Of a DNA stretch of 19,307 nt, positions 1 through 7,889 are shown one piece after another. Under the pieces are notes generated by a model that did no database searches, was not told the DNA's origin, and saw nothing but the letters and a program-made list of their open reading frames with translations. Position 1 is the stretch's first letter, and every line of letters starts with the position of its first letter. The position numbers were made by a program, and so were the translations under genes. The stretch is from Ruminococcus sp. UBA4275 (GTDB taxonomy: Bacteria; Bacillota; Clostridia; Oscillospirales; Ruminococcaceae): contig DGVV01000005.1 of NCBI GenBank assembly GCA_002395085.1, positions 1 through 19,307 of the forward strand, given 5' to 3'.

Positions 1-42
1 CATTATAATCATCGCGCAGCGATACTTTTATCGACAAGCTGA

Positions 43-78
43 AATGCCCCGAAGCGTTTGAAAGTGCTTCGGGGCATT
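43..78. terminator. Perfect 13-bp hairpin, probable terminator
   Basis: Arms 43-55 and 66-78 are perfect inverted repeats around a 10-base loop. On the plus strand the hairpin is followed by a short T-rich stretch (82-86). It lies 33 bases beyond the stop of the minus-strand hydrolase, so it may end that transcript, a plus-strand transcript entering from the left, or both. The T-tract is weak in both directions. Bases 24-42 just before it carry a motif that recurs beside a hairpin at the right edge of the window. Nothing else recognisable was seen in bases 1-111. Confidence 0.6.
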
Positions 79-111
79 GCATTTTATACGGCTGCTCGCC
101 TGAATCAGTAT

Positions 112-1389
112 TTAGCTGTTCTTCTGCTTCCCGGCAATTTCATGAACAAACGCTGCAAGCTCCTCCGAACGCAGCATCGTGGACATATGCCCGCCGTTTT
201 CCAGATACCGGAAATTCTTATCCGGTGCCGTGACACTGTCATAATAATTCCGGATGATGCCGCACGGATCATCGTGATCGCCCTGCAATACATAAAACGG
301 CATCTGATATGCCGGATTGTCTTTGAGCGTCTGTGCGAAGTCATTGCAGAGCAATTCGATTTTGTCGGTATAGCTGTTGTTGTCATAGTCATAGGTCAGA
401 ACCTTGCAAAGCTCCGGCAGCGTGTAATACGGATTGAACCATACCGAAGAAAGCACGCCGACATCCGTATCAAAAATGCTCTCCTGCACACCGAAATGAA
501 GCTGATCGCTGTATTTCGCAAAAATTTCAGAAAAAATCGGGAGATGGCGTTCCATGACAGCATTTATCAGATCACTGTTCTCAGGATCAAGCTGTACCTG
601 TGTCTGAAGCTCCGTATCATATTGCTCTGCAAGTGCGTGAAGTTCAGGATCGTTTTCAGTCCATTCGAGAAGAACCAGCTTAAATCCCTCGTTCATTTTC
701 CGGATATCCGCAGGCGCGGTTATGCCGAGTTCATCACAAGGACACTCGAAGAAGTCATAGCTGTATTTTGCGATGATGTCCTCATAGGAAAGCACACCGT
801 CACAGTAATCTCTTGCGTCCTGCTGCATTTGCTTCGTATAGATTCCGACTTCTAAAGTGATCGAGAGGTCAATGACGCATTCCGCTTTCTCCGGATGCCG
901 CAGCGCATAATCGCCGGCGTACAGCGTTCCCCACGACATCCCAAGCAGCGTCAGCTTATCCTTGCCTGTGTATGCGAGAATCTGATCGGTCAGCATTTCC
1001 AGATCGCTGCGCATCAGCTCCGGTGTGATCTCGCTGTCCTGACAATTGTGCAGCCATGTTTTGACCGCATTGCGCTGATCCCAGTTGACAACCGTGTAAT
1101 CCTTTGCGAGTTTTCGCCAGATTTTAAAATCGGCATAGCTGTAGGAATCGCCGGGGCCGCCGTGCAGAAAGAGCATGACAGGATTGTCCTTGTTTTCACC
1201 GTAAATGCTGATCCACTGCTCCTGCCCGTTCACATCAAGATACATGGATTCGTTGATGCCGCCGTCAGGCGTTCTGTTATAATACATCTTTCCGATCAGG
1301 CGGATAATCAGAAGAATGAGGATCATTCCAAGAAGAACGATCCCGATCCATTTCAGTATCTTTATCAGTTTTTTCAATGCCTTTTGCAT
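112..1389 (-). CDS. Membrane-anchored alpha/beta hydrolase, proline iminopeptidase-like
   Basis: 425-residue predicted serine hydrolase. A basic N-terminus and one hydrophobic segment (about residues 12-33) suggest a membrane anchor with the catalytic domain outside the cell. Oxyanion-hole motif HGGPG is at 76-80, WDQR at 103-106 (proline iminopeptidases usually have WDQRG; here Asn follows), and nucleophile elbow GMSWG at 150-154 with Ser152. Likely acid and base are Asp371 (GDHDD) and His401 (NGGHM). The HGGPG and WDQR motifs place it near peptidase family S33, but membrane attachment and a long lid region differ from the cytosolic enzyme, so the substrate is unknown. The start was chosen because GAGGAG lies 6 bases upstream of this ATG and a consensus promoter lies upstream of the ribosome site; the longer reading frame would begin inside that promoter region. 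It is divergent from the two-component system. Confidence 0.85.
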   Translation of the reverse strand: MQKALKKLIKILKWIGIVLLGMILILLIIRLIGKMYYNRTPDGGINESMYLDVNGQEQWISIYGENKDNPVMLFLHGGPGDSYSYADFKIWRKLAKDYTVVNWDQRNAVKTWLHNCQDSEITPELMRSDLEMLTDQILAYTGKDKLTLLGMSWGTLYAGDYALRHPEKAECVIDLSITLEVGIYTKQMQQDARDYCDGVLSYEDIIAKYSYDFFECPCDELGITAPADIRKMNEGFKLVLLEWTENDPELHALAEQYDTELQTQVQLDPENSDLINAVMERHLPIFSEIFAKYSDQLHFGVQESIFDTDVGVLSSVWFNPYYTLPELCKVLTYDYDNNSYTDKIELLCNDFAQTLKDNPAYQMPFYVLQGDHDDPCGIIRNYYDSVTAPDKNFRYLENGGHMSTMLRSEELAAFVHEIAGKQKNS

Positions 1390-1425
1390 GATTGTCTCCT
1401 CTAATATTCCGATTATGTCGTAACA

Positions 1426-1454
1426 ATTATAGCATAACATTGCTGCATTGTCAA
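1426..1454 (-). promoter_or_regulatory. Sigma-A promoter of the hydrolase gene
   Basis: On the minus strand, -35 TTGACA (1449-1454) and -10 TATAAT (1426-1431) are separated by 17 bases, and TGC directly precedes the -10 as in extended -10 promoters. Both hexamers match consensus exactly. The expected start is about 1419, giving a leader of about 30 bases before the ATG. Confidence 0.85.
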
Positions 1455-1460
1455 TTAAAA

Positions 1461-1501
1461 CGCCATCGTACTTCTGACGGTCAATCAGAAATACGATGGC
1501 G
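1461..1501 (-). terminator. 17-bp stem-loop with T-tract, minus orientation, no obvious target gene
   Basis: Arms 1461-1477 and 1485-1501 pair over 17 positions with one mismatch or wobble around a 7-base loop. On the minus strand the hairpin is followed by TTTTAATT, the form of an intrinsic terminator. No minus-strand gene lies just upstream; the next gene is the divergent response regulator. Its T-tract abuts the hydrolase -35 box. It may block antisense transcription from the regulator region into the hydrolase, end an unseen small RNA, or be a leftover. Confidence 0.65.
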
Positions 1502-1559
1502 GAAAGCGTCTATATCCGCGCCGCCTGCAATATTCATAAAACCTTAAACGGGGTTGCTC

Positions 1560-1588
1560 TTGCGCTTTTTCGCAGAAGCGTGTATAAT
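1560..1588 (+). promoter_or_regulatory. Promoter of the response regulator/kinase pair
   Basis: -35-like TTGCGC (1560-1565) and consensus -10 TATAAT (1583-1588) are spaced by 17 bases. The start would be near 1595, about 32 bases before the ATG. The -35 is only a partial match, so activation, possibly by the regulator itself, is plausible but not shown. Confidence 0.6.
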
Positions 1589-1626
1589 AGAATTGTATAC
1601 TAATCCGAAAAGGAGTGCGTTTTTGC

Positions 1627-2319
1627 ATGGAAACTATTCTGATTTGTGACGATGAACGCGACATCGTTTCTGCATTGAATATCTACCTCACCGCTGAGGG
1701 CTGGAAAACCGTTCTTGCATACTCCGGCAGAGAAGCCGTTGAGCTTGCCAAAACCCAGAATATCCAGCTCATCCTCATGGACATCATGATGCCCGAAATG
1801 GACGGCATTACCGCGATGACCGAAATCCGGCGGTTCAGCAATGTGCCGGTCATTCTTCTGACGGCAAAGTCCGAGGATTCCGATAAGATTCTCGGTCTCA
1901 ATGTCGGTGCGGATGACTATATCACCAAGCCCTTCTCGCCCGCAGAGGTTGTGGCGCGCGTGCGCTCGCAGCTCAGACGCTATCTGCGCCTCGGTGCGGC
2001 GGAAACGGATGATCCCAATTTGCTGACCGTCGGCAGCATCTCCCTTGATACCAAGGCGAAAACTGCTTATCTCGACGGCGTACCTGTGCCGCTGACTCCG
2101 ATTGAATACGATATTCTCTCGCTGCTGATGCATGACCCCGGAACGGTCTTTCCCCCGCGCGAAATCTACAGCGCTGTCTGGAAGGCAAATCCGATCGGTT
2201 CGGAGAATACCGTTGCGGTACATATCCGCCATCTGCGCGAAAAACTGGAGATCAATCCGCAGGAACCGCGCTGGATCAAGGTGGTCTGGGGACAGGGCTA
2301 TAAGCTCGAAAAAGCATGA
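1627..2319 (+). CDS. OmpR/PhoB-family response regulator
   Basis: 230 residues. The N-terminal receiver domain (about 1-118) has the acidic pair Asp8/Asp9, phospho-acceptor Asp52 (LMDIMMPEMDG), Thr79 and Lys101 (TKPF). The C-terminal winged helix (about 132-228) has the typical LTPIEYDILSLL and VAVHIRHLREKLE segments and ends in the GYKLE hairpin. It should bind DNA when phosphorylated by the kinase encoded 39 bases downstream. The start is ATG 1627, since AAGGAG at 1609-1614 is well spaced for it; the in-frame GTG at 1615 overlaps the ribosome site and is unlikely. Targets cannot be read from the sequence. The divergent hydrolase is a candidate, as is autoregulation. Confidence 0.93.
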   Translation: METILICDDERDIVSALNIYLTAEGWKTVLAYSGREAVELAKTQNIQLILMDIMMPEMDGITAMTEIRRFSNVPVILLTAKSEDSDKILGLNVGADDYITKPFSPAEVVARVRSQLRRYLRLGAAETDDPNLLTVGSISLDTKAKTAYLDGVPVPLTPIEYDILSLLMHDPGTVFPPREIYSAVWKANPIGSENTVAVHIRHLREKLEINPQEPRWIKVVWGQGYKLEKA

Positions 2320-2358
2320 CGCATTGCCTGATGTTCCCGGAAGGAGGTGCGTCTCTGC

Positions 2359-4887
2359 ATGAATAAAGACTGGCGGCAGTCATCTGCCGCAAGACTCTTT
2401 GCAATCCTGTTCGCTATCATCTTCCTCTGGATTGCCGGAGTTTCCCTGATGGTCGTCATGCTCAATGTCTCGATTGGTTTTGCCAGCAATGAGGCTGATT
2501 TCCGGTCGAATTTCCTTGCGATGACCACGCAGAATGAATACGAACTGCTCTATAATTATCTGCTGATGAGCAGCTACAGCGCGGAAGGTGCAGAGTACGA
2601 CGATGTGACTGTGAACTATGGTCTCTCTGAAAACCTGCATACCTATGAAACGCATTTTAACAGCGAAAATACGAATTTCCGGTTTGCGGTCACAGATACG
2701 GAAGGTGAACTGTTCCTCACGAATGATCCGCTTTACGGCATGGAACAGGCGCTTCTCGCTTCTAATGTCTATCCGGAAAGCATTCCGATTTCGACAAGTG
2801 ACTATCGGGTGCAGAAGACCCTGGATGATCCTGTCCACAATTTTGCGGAGTTCATCGGGCAGGATCCGAAAGATATGCTGGATCATCCGGAGGATTACCG
2901 TCTCTGGTATTTCAGTGATACGCAGGTGGATAATGCGCTGCACAAGGGTCTGGATACCGTGACAGAATACACCCAGATCTTCGGACTGCGTCCGTTCCCC
3001 TCAAAGGAAGCAGCGAATGCTTTTAATTTTCAGGCTGCATTCCCTGATTATGAGAATTTGAGCTGGCATTTTTACGGCGACCCCGCATACCGGACAGTCG
3101 ATGCGGTGATTCACTGGAACGGAGCAGAATATGTCATTATGGAAAGCGACGGAACGGATTGCTACACAGGCGTAAATGATAATTCCGGTGTGCTGGTGGT
3201 TCTGACCGGCGATACTACGACGGAACATTCTCATCTGCTGCTTTCCGATTACTACAGCTGCAAAGCGAACGGCATCAATATTACCGCGAGCGATGAAACG
3301 CTGGAGGAGAAACTCGTAAGTCCGCTGAGTATTACCATCCGTGCGACCCAGACTGATGACCTTACCTATTTTATCCGGACCTATCTGCCTGAAAATCTGC
3401 CGGTCAACGATTCGATCCGCACGAACTTTGCAGTGTTCCAGTTCCTGTTCAAGCGGACAGAAGTGCTGGTCATCATCCTGTTTACCGCAACGGTGCTTGC
3501 GGTCATCTCCTGCATTACGATGTGCAGTACCGCGGGCTACTCCGAACGCTATTTCGGAGCGCACGCATCGCGTGTTCACCGGATGCCGTTTGAACTCTAC
3601 TGGGCGCTGCCGATCGGGGCGCTGGTGGGTTCTATGATTACGTTTTCCGGTCTCATGCAGATCAGCACACCGTATCGGACGCTGGCACTGTTTTCCGTCG
3701 GTATGATGCTTTGCATCGCGGCATTTCTTGTGCTGCTGATCTATTCGATTGCAGTACGCCTCAAGACCGATACATTCTGGTCCAGTTTCGGCATTGTGCG
3801 GGTAGTCCGGTATCTGTTTTCGCTGATGCGCGGTCATCTCGCCTTCAGTGTCTCCGTGACCTGCTGGCTGACTGCGCTGCTTGCACTGAATGCGGCTGCC
3901 ATCCGGCTGCGTGATATGCAGATGGTGCTGATTCCCTGTGCTGCCGCAGCCGATCTTCTGACACTGACTGCCATTCTCTACAGCATCTATGCCTACTTTG
4001 AACTCCATAAGCACGCAAAACACATGGAGACAGGCGATTTTTCTGCTGTGACGCACAAAATCCCCCTGACTGCGGATTTCCGGCGCTTTGATGCCACGCT
4101 CACGGATATGACAAGCCGTGTCGAGGAAATCGTCGCCAAGCAGACAAAGGCGGAACATCTGCGGACAGAGCTGATTACCAATGTCTCCCACGACCTCAAG
4201 ACACCGCTGACTTCCATTGTCAACTATGTGGATTTGCTGAGCCGGGAGCAGATGCCGAATCCCGCAGCGGAGGAATACCTCGATGTGCTGCGCAGACAGG
4301 CTGCACGCCTCAAAAAGCTGACGGTCGATCTCGTGGATGCTTCCAAGGCCTCGACCGGAAATATGACCGTGGAGCTTGCACCGACGGATTTGCAGGTGCT
4401 GATCGGGCAGCTTGGTGGCGAATATGAGGAGCAGCTCGAAAAACGGCAGCTTTCCTTCGTCATGAATGTGCCGGAAGAACCGGTAATGGTTCTTGCAGAC
4501 GGCAGACAAATCTGGCGCGTGTTTGATAATCTGCTCGGAAATGCGTGTAAATACGCCCTTGCAGGCACGAGAGTCTATCTCGATCTCAAATCGGACGGCA
4601 AGCTTGCGGAAATCACGATCAAGAATGTTTCGGCGCATCCGCTGAATGTCTCGCCCGATGAACTCATGGAACGCTTCGTGCGCGGCGATACCTCGCGGCA
4701 CACAGAGGGCAGCGGTCTGGGGCTTGCTATTGCGCGTGATCTTACCGCTTTGCAGCACGGTTTGCTGGAATTAAGTACCGACGGTGATCTGTTTAAGGTC
4801 ACACTGAGTTTTCCGGTTTATACACCGCCCGCTGAACCTGCCCCCGAACCGGAGACAGAAAAAACGGAATCCGCTGCGGAAGCATAA
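2359..4887 (+). CDS. Large multi-pass sensor histidine kinase
   Basis: 842 residues, partner of the preceding regulator. The first membrane helix (about 11-38) is followed by a roughly 325-residue extracytoplasmic region of no recognised family. Five more hydrophobic segments follow (about 365-392, 412-436, 440-466, 493-518, 521-548). A short HAMP-like stretch with helical character leads to the dimerisation domain with phospho-acceptor His611 (NVSHDLKTPL). The ATPase domain has the N box with Asn728 (DNLLGNACKYA) and the G box GSGLGLAIARD from 784. The tail is rich in Pro and Glu. Six membrane segments plus a large ectodomain are more than in a standard VanS- or PhoR-type kinase. AAGGAGG at 2341-2347 fits ATG 2359; the in-frame GTG at 2347 overlaps it. 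The signal is unknown, and a cell-envelope signal is only a guess. Confidence 0.92.
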   Translation: MNKDWRQSSAARLFAILFAIIFLWIAGVSLMVVMLNVSIGFASNEADFRSNFLAMTTQNEYELLYNYLLMSSYSAEGAEYDDVTVNYGLSENLHTYETHFNSENTNFRFAVTDTEGELFLTNDPLYGMEQALLASNVYPESIPISTSDYRVQKTLDDPVHNFAEFIGQDPKDMLDHPEDYRLWYFSDTQVDNALHKGLDTVTEYTQIFGLRPFPSKEAANAFNFQAAFPDYENLSWHFYGDPAYRTVDAVIHWNGAEYVIMESDGTDCYTGVNDNSGVLVVLTGDTTTEHSHLLLSDYYSCKANGINITASDETLEEKLVSPLSITIRATQTDDLTYFIRTYLPENLPVNDSIRTNFAVFQFLFKRTEVLVIILFTATVLAVISCITMCSTAGYSERYFGAHASRVHRMPFELYWALPIGALVGSMITFSGLMQISTPYRTLALFSVGMMLCIAAFLVLLIYSIAVRLKTDTFWSSFGIVRVVRYLFSLMRGHLAFSVSVTCWLTALLALNAAAIRLRDMQMVLIPCAAAADLLTLTAILYSIYAYFELHKHAKHMETGDFSAVTHKIPLTADFRRFDATLTDMTSRVEEIVAKQTKAEHLRTELITNVSHDLKTPLTSIVNYVDLLSREQMPNPAAEEYLDVLRRQAARLKKLTVDLVDASKASTGNMTVELAPTDLQVLIGQLGGEYEEQLEKRQLSFVMNVPEEPVMVLADGRQIWRVFDNLLGNACKYALAGTRVYLDLKSDGKLAEITIKNVSAHPLNVSPDELMERFVRGDTSRHTEGSGLGLAIARDLTALQHGLLELSTDGDLFKVTLSFPVYTPPAEPAPEPETEKTESAAEA

Positions 4888-4910
4888 ATTCCGCCGCATA
4901 CCCGAAAACA

Positions 4911-4940
4911 AACAGCCTCCCCGCAAATGGGGAGGCTGTT
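4911..4940. terminator. Bidirectional terminator between kinase gene and leuB
   Basis: Perfect 12-bp stem (4911-4922 and 4929-4940) with a 6-base loop. T-rich DNA follows on the plus strand (TCAGTTTTGG), and TGTTTTCGGG follows on the minus strand. It sits between two convergent stops and should end both the regulator/kinase transcript and the leu operon transcript. Confidence 0.9.
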
Positions 4941-4981
4941 TCAGTTTTGGTATTGTTTGAGGCTGGCGTGCCGTTTCCAAA

Positions 4982-6076
4982 TCATTGCGCGGGGGACAGT
5001 TCCTTCAGGATTTTCTCCGTCATCTCCGTGCAGCCCAGAATCGGCTGTGCCGGTGCGCCGCCGTTGACGGCGAGGTCTGCCGTGCGCCAGCCCTGTTCCA
5101 GCACGCGGTCAACTGCCTGTTCGATGCAGTCTGCCTCTGCGCCAAGCCCGAAGGAATACCGCAGCATCATGGCCGCAGAAAGCACCGTTGCAATGGGGTT
5201 TGCCTTGTTCTGTCCCGCAATATCCGGTGCGGAACCGTGAATCGGTTCATACATTCCGCGGGTTGTGCCGCCCAGCGATGCAGATGCCAGCATTCCGATG
5301 GAACCGGTGATCTGCGAAGCCTCATCCGAGAGAATATCCCCGAACATATTGGATGTCACAATCACGTCAAACTGCTTCGGATTCCGCACGAGCTGCATGG
5401 CGGCGTTGTCCACGAACATATCGCTGTATGTGACTTCCGGATATTCCGCCGCAAGCCGGTGCATGGTTTTGCGCCACAGACGCGAAGTCTCCAGCACATT
5501 TGCCTTGTCCACACTGGTCAGACGTCTGCTGCGCTTCATTGCCGCCTCAAATGCAGCCCTGCCAATGCGTTCAATCTCCGTGACGCTGTATGCCTCCGTA
5601 TCGAAGGCTTCCTCGCCGTATTTGCCCGTGCGATAGCCGCGGTCTCCGAAATAGATGCCGCCGGTCAGTTCGCGCACAATCAGGATGTCAAAACCGGCAT
5701 TGATGAGATCCTCCCGCAGCGGCGATGCCCCGCGCAGTGCCGGAAACAGCTTCGCAGGCCGCAGATTTGTGTACAGACCCAGAGCCGCACGAATCCCAAG
5801 CAGCGCTTTTTCCGGCCGCTGATCTCCCGCGAGGCTGTCCCATTTCGGGCCGCCGACTGCACCAAGCAGCACGCTGTCGCTTTTGAGACAGCAGTCCACG
5901 GTCTCCTGCGGAAGCGGAACACCCACGGTGTCGATTGCTTCACCGCCAATTGCACATTCGAGGAATAGGAACGTATGTCCGTAAATTTCCCCGATGCGGT
6001 GCAGCACAGCGAGTGCGCTGTCCACAATCTCCGGCCCGATGCCGTCGCCTTTCAGGACTGCGATCCGGTATACCAT
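4982..6076 (-). CDS. leuB: 3-isopropylmalate dehydrogenase
   Basis: 364 residues, usual length for LeuB. It oxidises and decarboxylates (2R,3S)-3-isopropylmalate to 2-oxoisocaproate with NAD+ and Mg2+ or Mn2+, the third stage of leucine synthesis in the cytosol. Visible family features are GDGIGPEIV near residue 10, the substrate-binding Arg-rich stretch around 96-106, Tyr143 (GGIYFG), Lys191 (VDKANV) and the metal-binding Asp247 and Asp251 in NMFGDILSDEASQ. The isopropylmalate-type rather than isocitrate-type assignment is supported by neighbours leuACD. It is the last gene of the unit, 14 bases after leuD, with AGGAGG upstream of the ATG. Confidence 0.97.
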   Translation of the reverse strand: MVYRIAVLKGDGIGPEIVDSALAVLHRIGEIYGHTFLFLECAIGGEAIDTVGVPLPQETVDCCLKSDSVLLGAVGGPKWDSLAGDQRPEKALLGIRAALGLYTNLRPAKLFPALRGASPLREDLINAGFDILIVRELTGGIYFGDRGYRTGKYGEEAFDTEAYSVTEIERIGRAAFEAAMKRSRRLTSVDKANVLETSRLWRKTMHRLAAEYPEVTYSDMFVDNAAMQLVRNPKQFDVIVTSNMFGDILSDEASQITGSIGMLASASLGGTTRGMYEPIHGSAPDIAGQNKANPIATVLSAAMMLRYSFGLGAEADCIEQAVDRVLEQGWRTADLAVNGGAPAQPILGCTEMTEKILKELSPAQ

Positions 6077-6090
6077 TTGAATGCCCTCCT

Positions 6091-6585
6091 TTATTGTATG
6101 ACGCCCTTTGCGATTGCTGCCGTCAGGCCGCCGTTCTCGATGATCTGCTGCACAAACGCCGGAAACGGTGCTGTCCGGAATTCCGCACCTGTTGTCAGGT
6201 CGTGCAGAATGCCGCGGTCAAGATCAGTTTCCACGCGGTCTCCGTCTGAAATAGCTGCTGCCGCTTCCGGACATTCCACAATCGCAAGCCCGATGTTAAT
6301 GGCATTGCGATAGAAAATCCGCGCAAAGCTTGCCGCAATTACCAGCGAAACGCCGCTTGCCTTGATCGCAATGGGGGCGTGTTCGCGGGATGAACCGCAG
6401 CCGAAATTCTGTCCTGCAACCAGAATATCGCCCGCCTGCACGCGCCCTGCAAATCCCGCATCGAGATCTTCCATGCAGTGGGCGGCAAGCTCTTTCGGGT
6501 CGCTCGTATTCAGATAGCGTGCGGGAATGATGACGTCTGTGTCCACATTATCGCCGTAGCGGATGACATTTCCTTCGTATTTCAT
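6091..6585 (-). CDS. leuD: 3-isopropylmalate dehydratase small subunit
   Basis: 164 residues. Small swivel-domain subunit that pairs with LeuC to isomerise 2-isopropylmalate to 3-isopropylmalate. Visible motifs are NVDTDVIIPARYLNT near the N-terminus, where YLNT is the substrate-loop type associated with isopropylmalate, and NFGCGSSREHAP near residues 60-71. The length fits the short LeuD class found in archaea and many Clostridia, rather than the roughly 200-residue E. coli type. The start ATG overlaps the leuC stop by four bases (ATGA), implying translational coupling and balanced subunit production. Confidence 0.96.
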   Translation of the reverse strand: MKYEGNVIRYGDNVDTDVIIPARYLNTSDPKELAAHCMEDLDAGFAGRVQAGDILVAGQNFGCGSSREHAPIAIKASGVSLVIAASFARIFYRNAINIGLAIVECPEAAAAISDGDRVETDLDRGILHDLTTGAEFRTAPFPAFVQQIIENGGLTAAIAKGVIQ

Positions 6586-7850
6586 GCGTTCATGACCTCC
6601 TCCGGACTGCTGATTCTGCCCGTGACGGCACTTGCCGCCGCGACTGCCGGACTAGCAAGGTAGACTTCCGATTCCGGATGCCCCATGCGCCCGACGAAAT
6701 TGCGGTTTGTAGTTGTTACGGCGCGTTCGCCCGCTGCGAGAATGCCCATATATCCGCCGAGACACGGCCCGCAGGTCGGGGTAGAGACGACTGCACCGCT
6801 CTCGACAAAGATGCGCAGCAAGCCTTTTTCCATCGCATCCAGATAGATCTGCTGCGTTGCCGGTATCACGATGACACGGACATTTTTCGCGCAGGTACGC
6901 CCTTTCAGGATTTCTGCCGCGATCTCCAGATCTTCGAGCCTGCCGTTTGTGCAGGAACCGATGACGACCTGATCCACCGGAATCTCCCCGATTTCATCAA
7001 AGGTTTTCGTGTTTTCCGGCAAATGCGGAAATGCCACTGTCGGCTTGATTGCCGAGAGGTCGATGCTGAGGGTTTCCTCGTAAACCGCATCGCTGTCTGC
7101 CTGATAGATGCGCGGTTCAGCAGCACCGTGTTCCCGCAGATATGTCAGGGTGATGTCATCAACCTCGAAGATGCCGTTTTTCGCGCCTGCCTCAATCGCC
7201 ATATTCGCGATGCAGAGACGGTCACTCATGGAAAGTGTGTGCATTCCCGCGCCGGTGAATTCCATAGAGCGGTACAGTGCGCCGTCTACGCCGAGTTTGC
7301 CGATGATGTGCAGGATGACATCTTTTCCGGAGACAAACCGGTTCAGTCTGCCGGTCAGGTTGATGCGGATGGCAGAGGGAACTTTGAACCACGCTTTTCC
7401 GATGGCCATGCCGCACGCCATATCGGTTGAGCCGACGCCTGTTGAGAATGCGCCGAGTGCGCCGTAGGTGCAGGTATGCGAATCTGCGCCGATGACCGCA
7501 TCACCCGCCGTGACGAGTCCCTGTTCCGGCAGGAGGGCGTGTTCGATGCCCATTCTTCCGGCATCATAAAAATGCGTGATCTGCTGCTGCGTACAGAAAT
7601 CGCGGCACATTTTACATTGTTCTGCCGCTTTGATGTCCTTGTTCGGGACGAAATGATCCATCACCATTGTGATCTTATCGGTATCGAAAACCTTCGCAGC
7701 ACCGAGCTTTTCAAAGGCACGGATTGCAACCGGCGAGGTGATGTCATTGCCCAGCACACGGTCCAGAGAGGCGAGGATCAGCTCTCCCGCCTGTACCTGC
7801 CTGACGCCGGCGTGTGCCGCGAGGATTTTCTGTGTCATTGTCATGCCCAT
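6582..7850 (-). CDS. leuC: 3-isopropylmalate dehydratase large subunit
   Basis: 422 residues, aconitase-superfamily catalytic subunit carrying a [4Fe-4S] cluster. The expected cluster ligands are Cys300 (VIGSCTNGR), Cys360 and Cys363 (STPTCGPCLGG). Active-site segments such as GADSHTCTYGALG (121-133) are present. The length matches the short class that partners with roughly 165-residue LeuD. Three in-frame Met codons (residues 1, 3 and 5) are possible starts; the first is preceded by AGGAAGGAAGGAAA at good spacing. It lies 39 bases after leuA and overlaps leuD by four bases. The cluster makes this step oxygen-sensitive, consistent with an anaerobe. Confidence 0.96.
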   Translation of the reverse strand: MGMTMTQKILAAHAGVRQVQAGELILASLDRVLGNDITSPVAIRAFEKLGAAKVFDTDKITMVMDHFVPNKDIKAAEQCKMCRDFCTQQQITHFYDAGRMGIEHALLPEQGLVTAGDAVIGADSHTCTYGALGAFSTGVGSTDMACGMAIGKAWFKVPSAIRINLTGRLNRFVSGKDVILHIIGKLGVDGALYRSMEFTGAGMHTLSMSDRLCIANMAIEAGAKNGIFEVDDITLTYLREHGAAEPRIYQADSDAVYEETLSIDLSAIKPTVAFPHLPENTKTFDEIGEIPVDQVVIGSCTNGRLEDLEIAAEILKGRTCAKNVRVIVIPATQQIYLDAMEKGLLRIFVESGAVVSTPTCGPCLGGYMGILAAGERAVTTTNRNFVGRMGHPESEVYLASPAVAAASAVTGRISSPEEVMNA

Positions 7851-7889
7851 GACAGTTTCCTTCCTTCCTGTTAAATGGCGGTTTCTGTG

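Noticed and set aside
1615..1626. GTG start for the response regulator, and the parallel GTG at 2347 for the kinase
   Set aside because: Both GTG codons overlap the AGGAG ribosome site. In each case an ATG 12 bases later is correctly spaced. The two leaders do share a GTGCGTNTNTGCATG pattern, probably coincidence or local duplication.
3001..4758. 585-codon open frame on the minus strand
   Set aside because: Lies wholly opposite the histidine kinase gene, whose His, N and G boxes are clear. The translated product is rich in His, Cys and Arg with no recognisable domain and no ribosome site.
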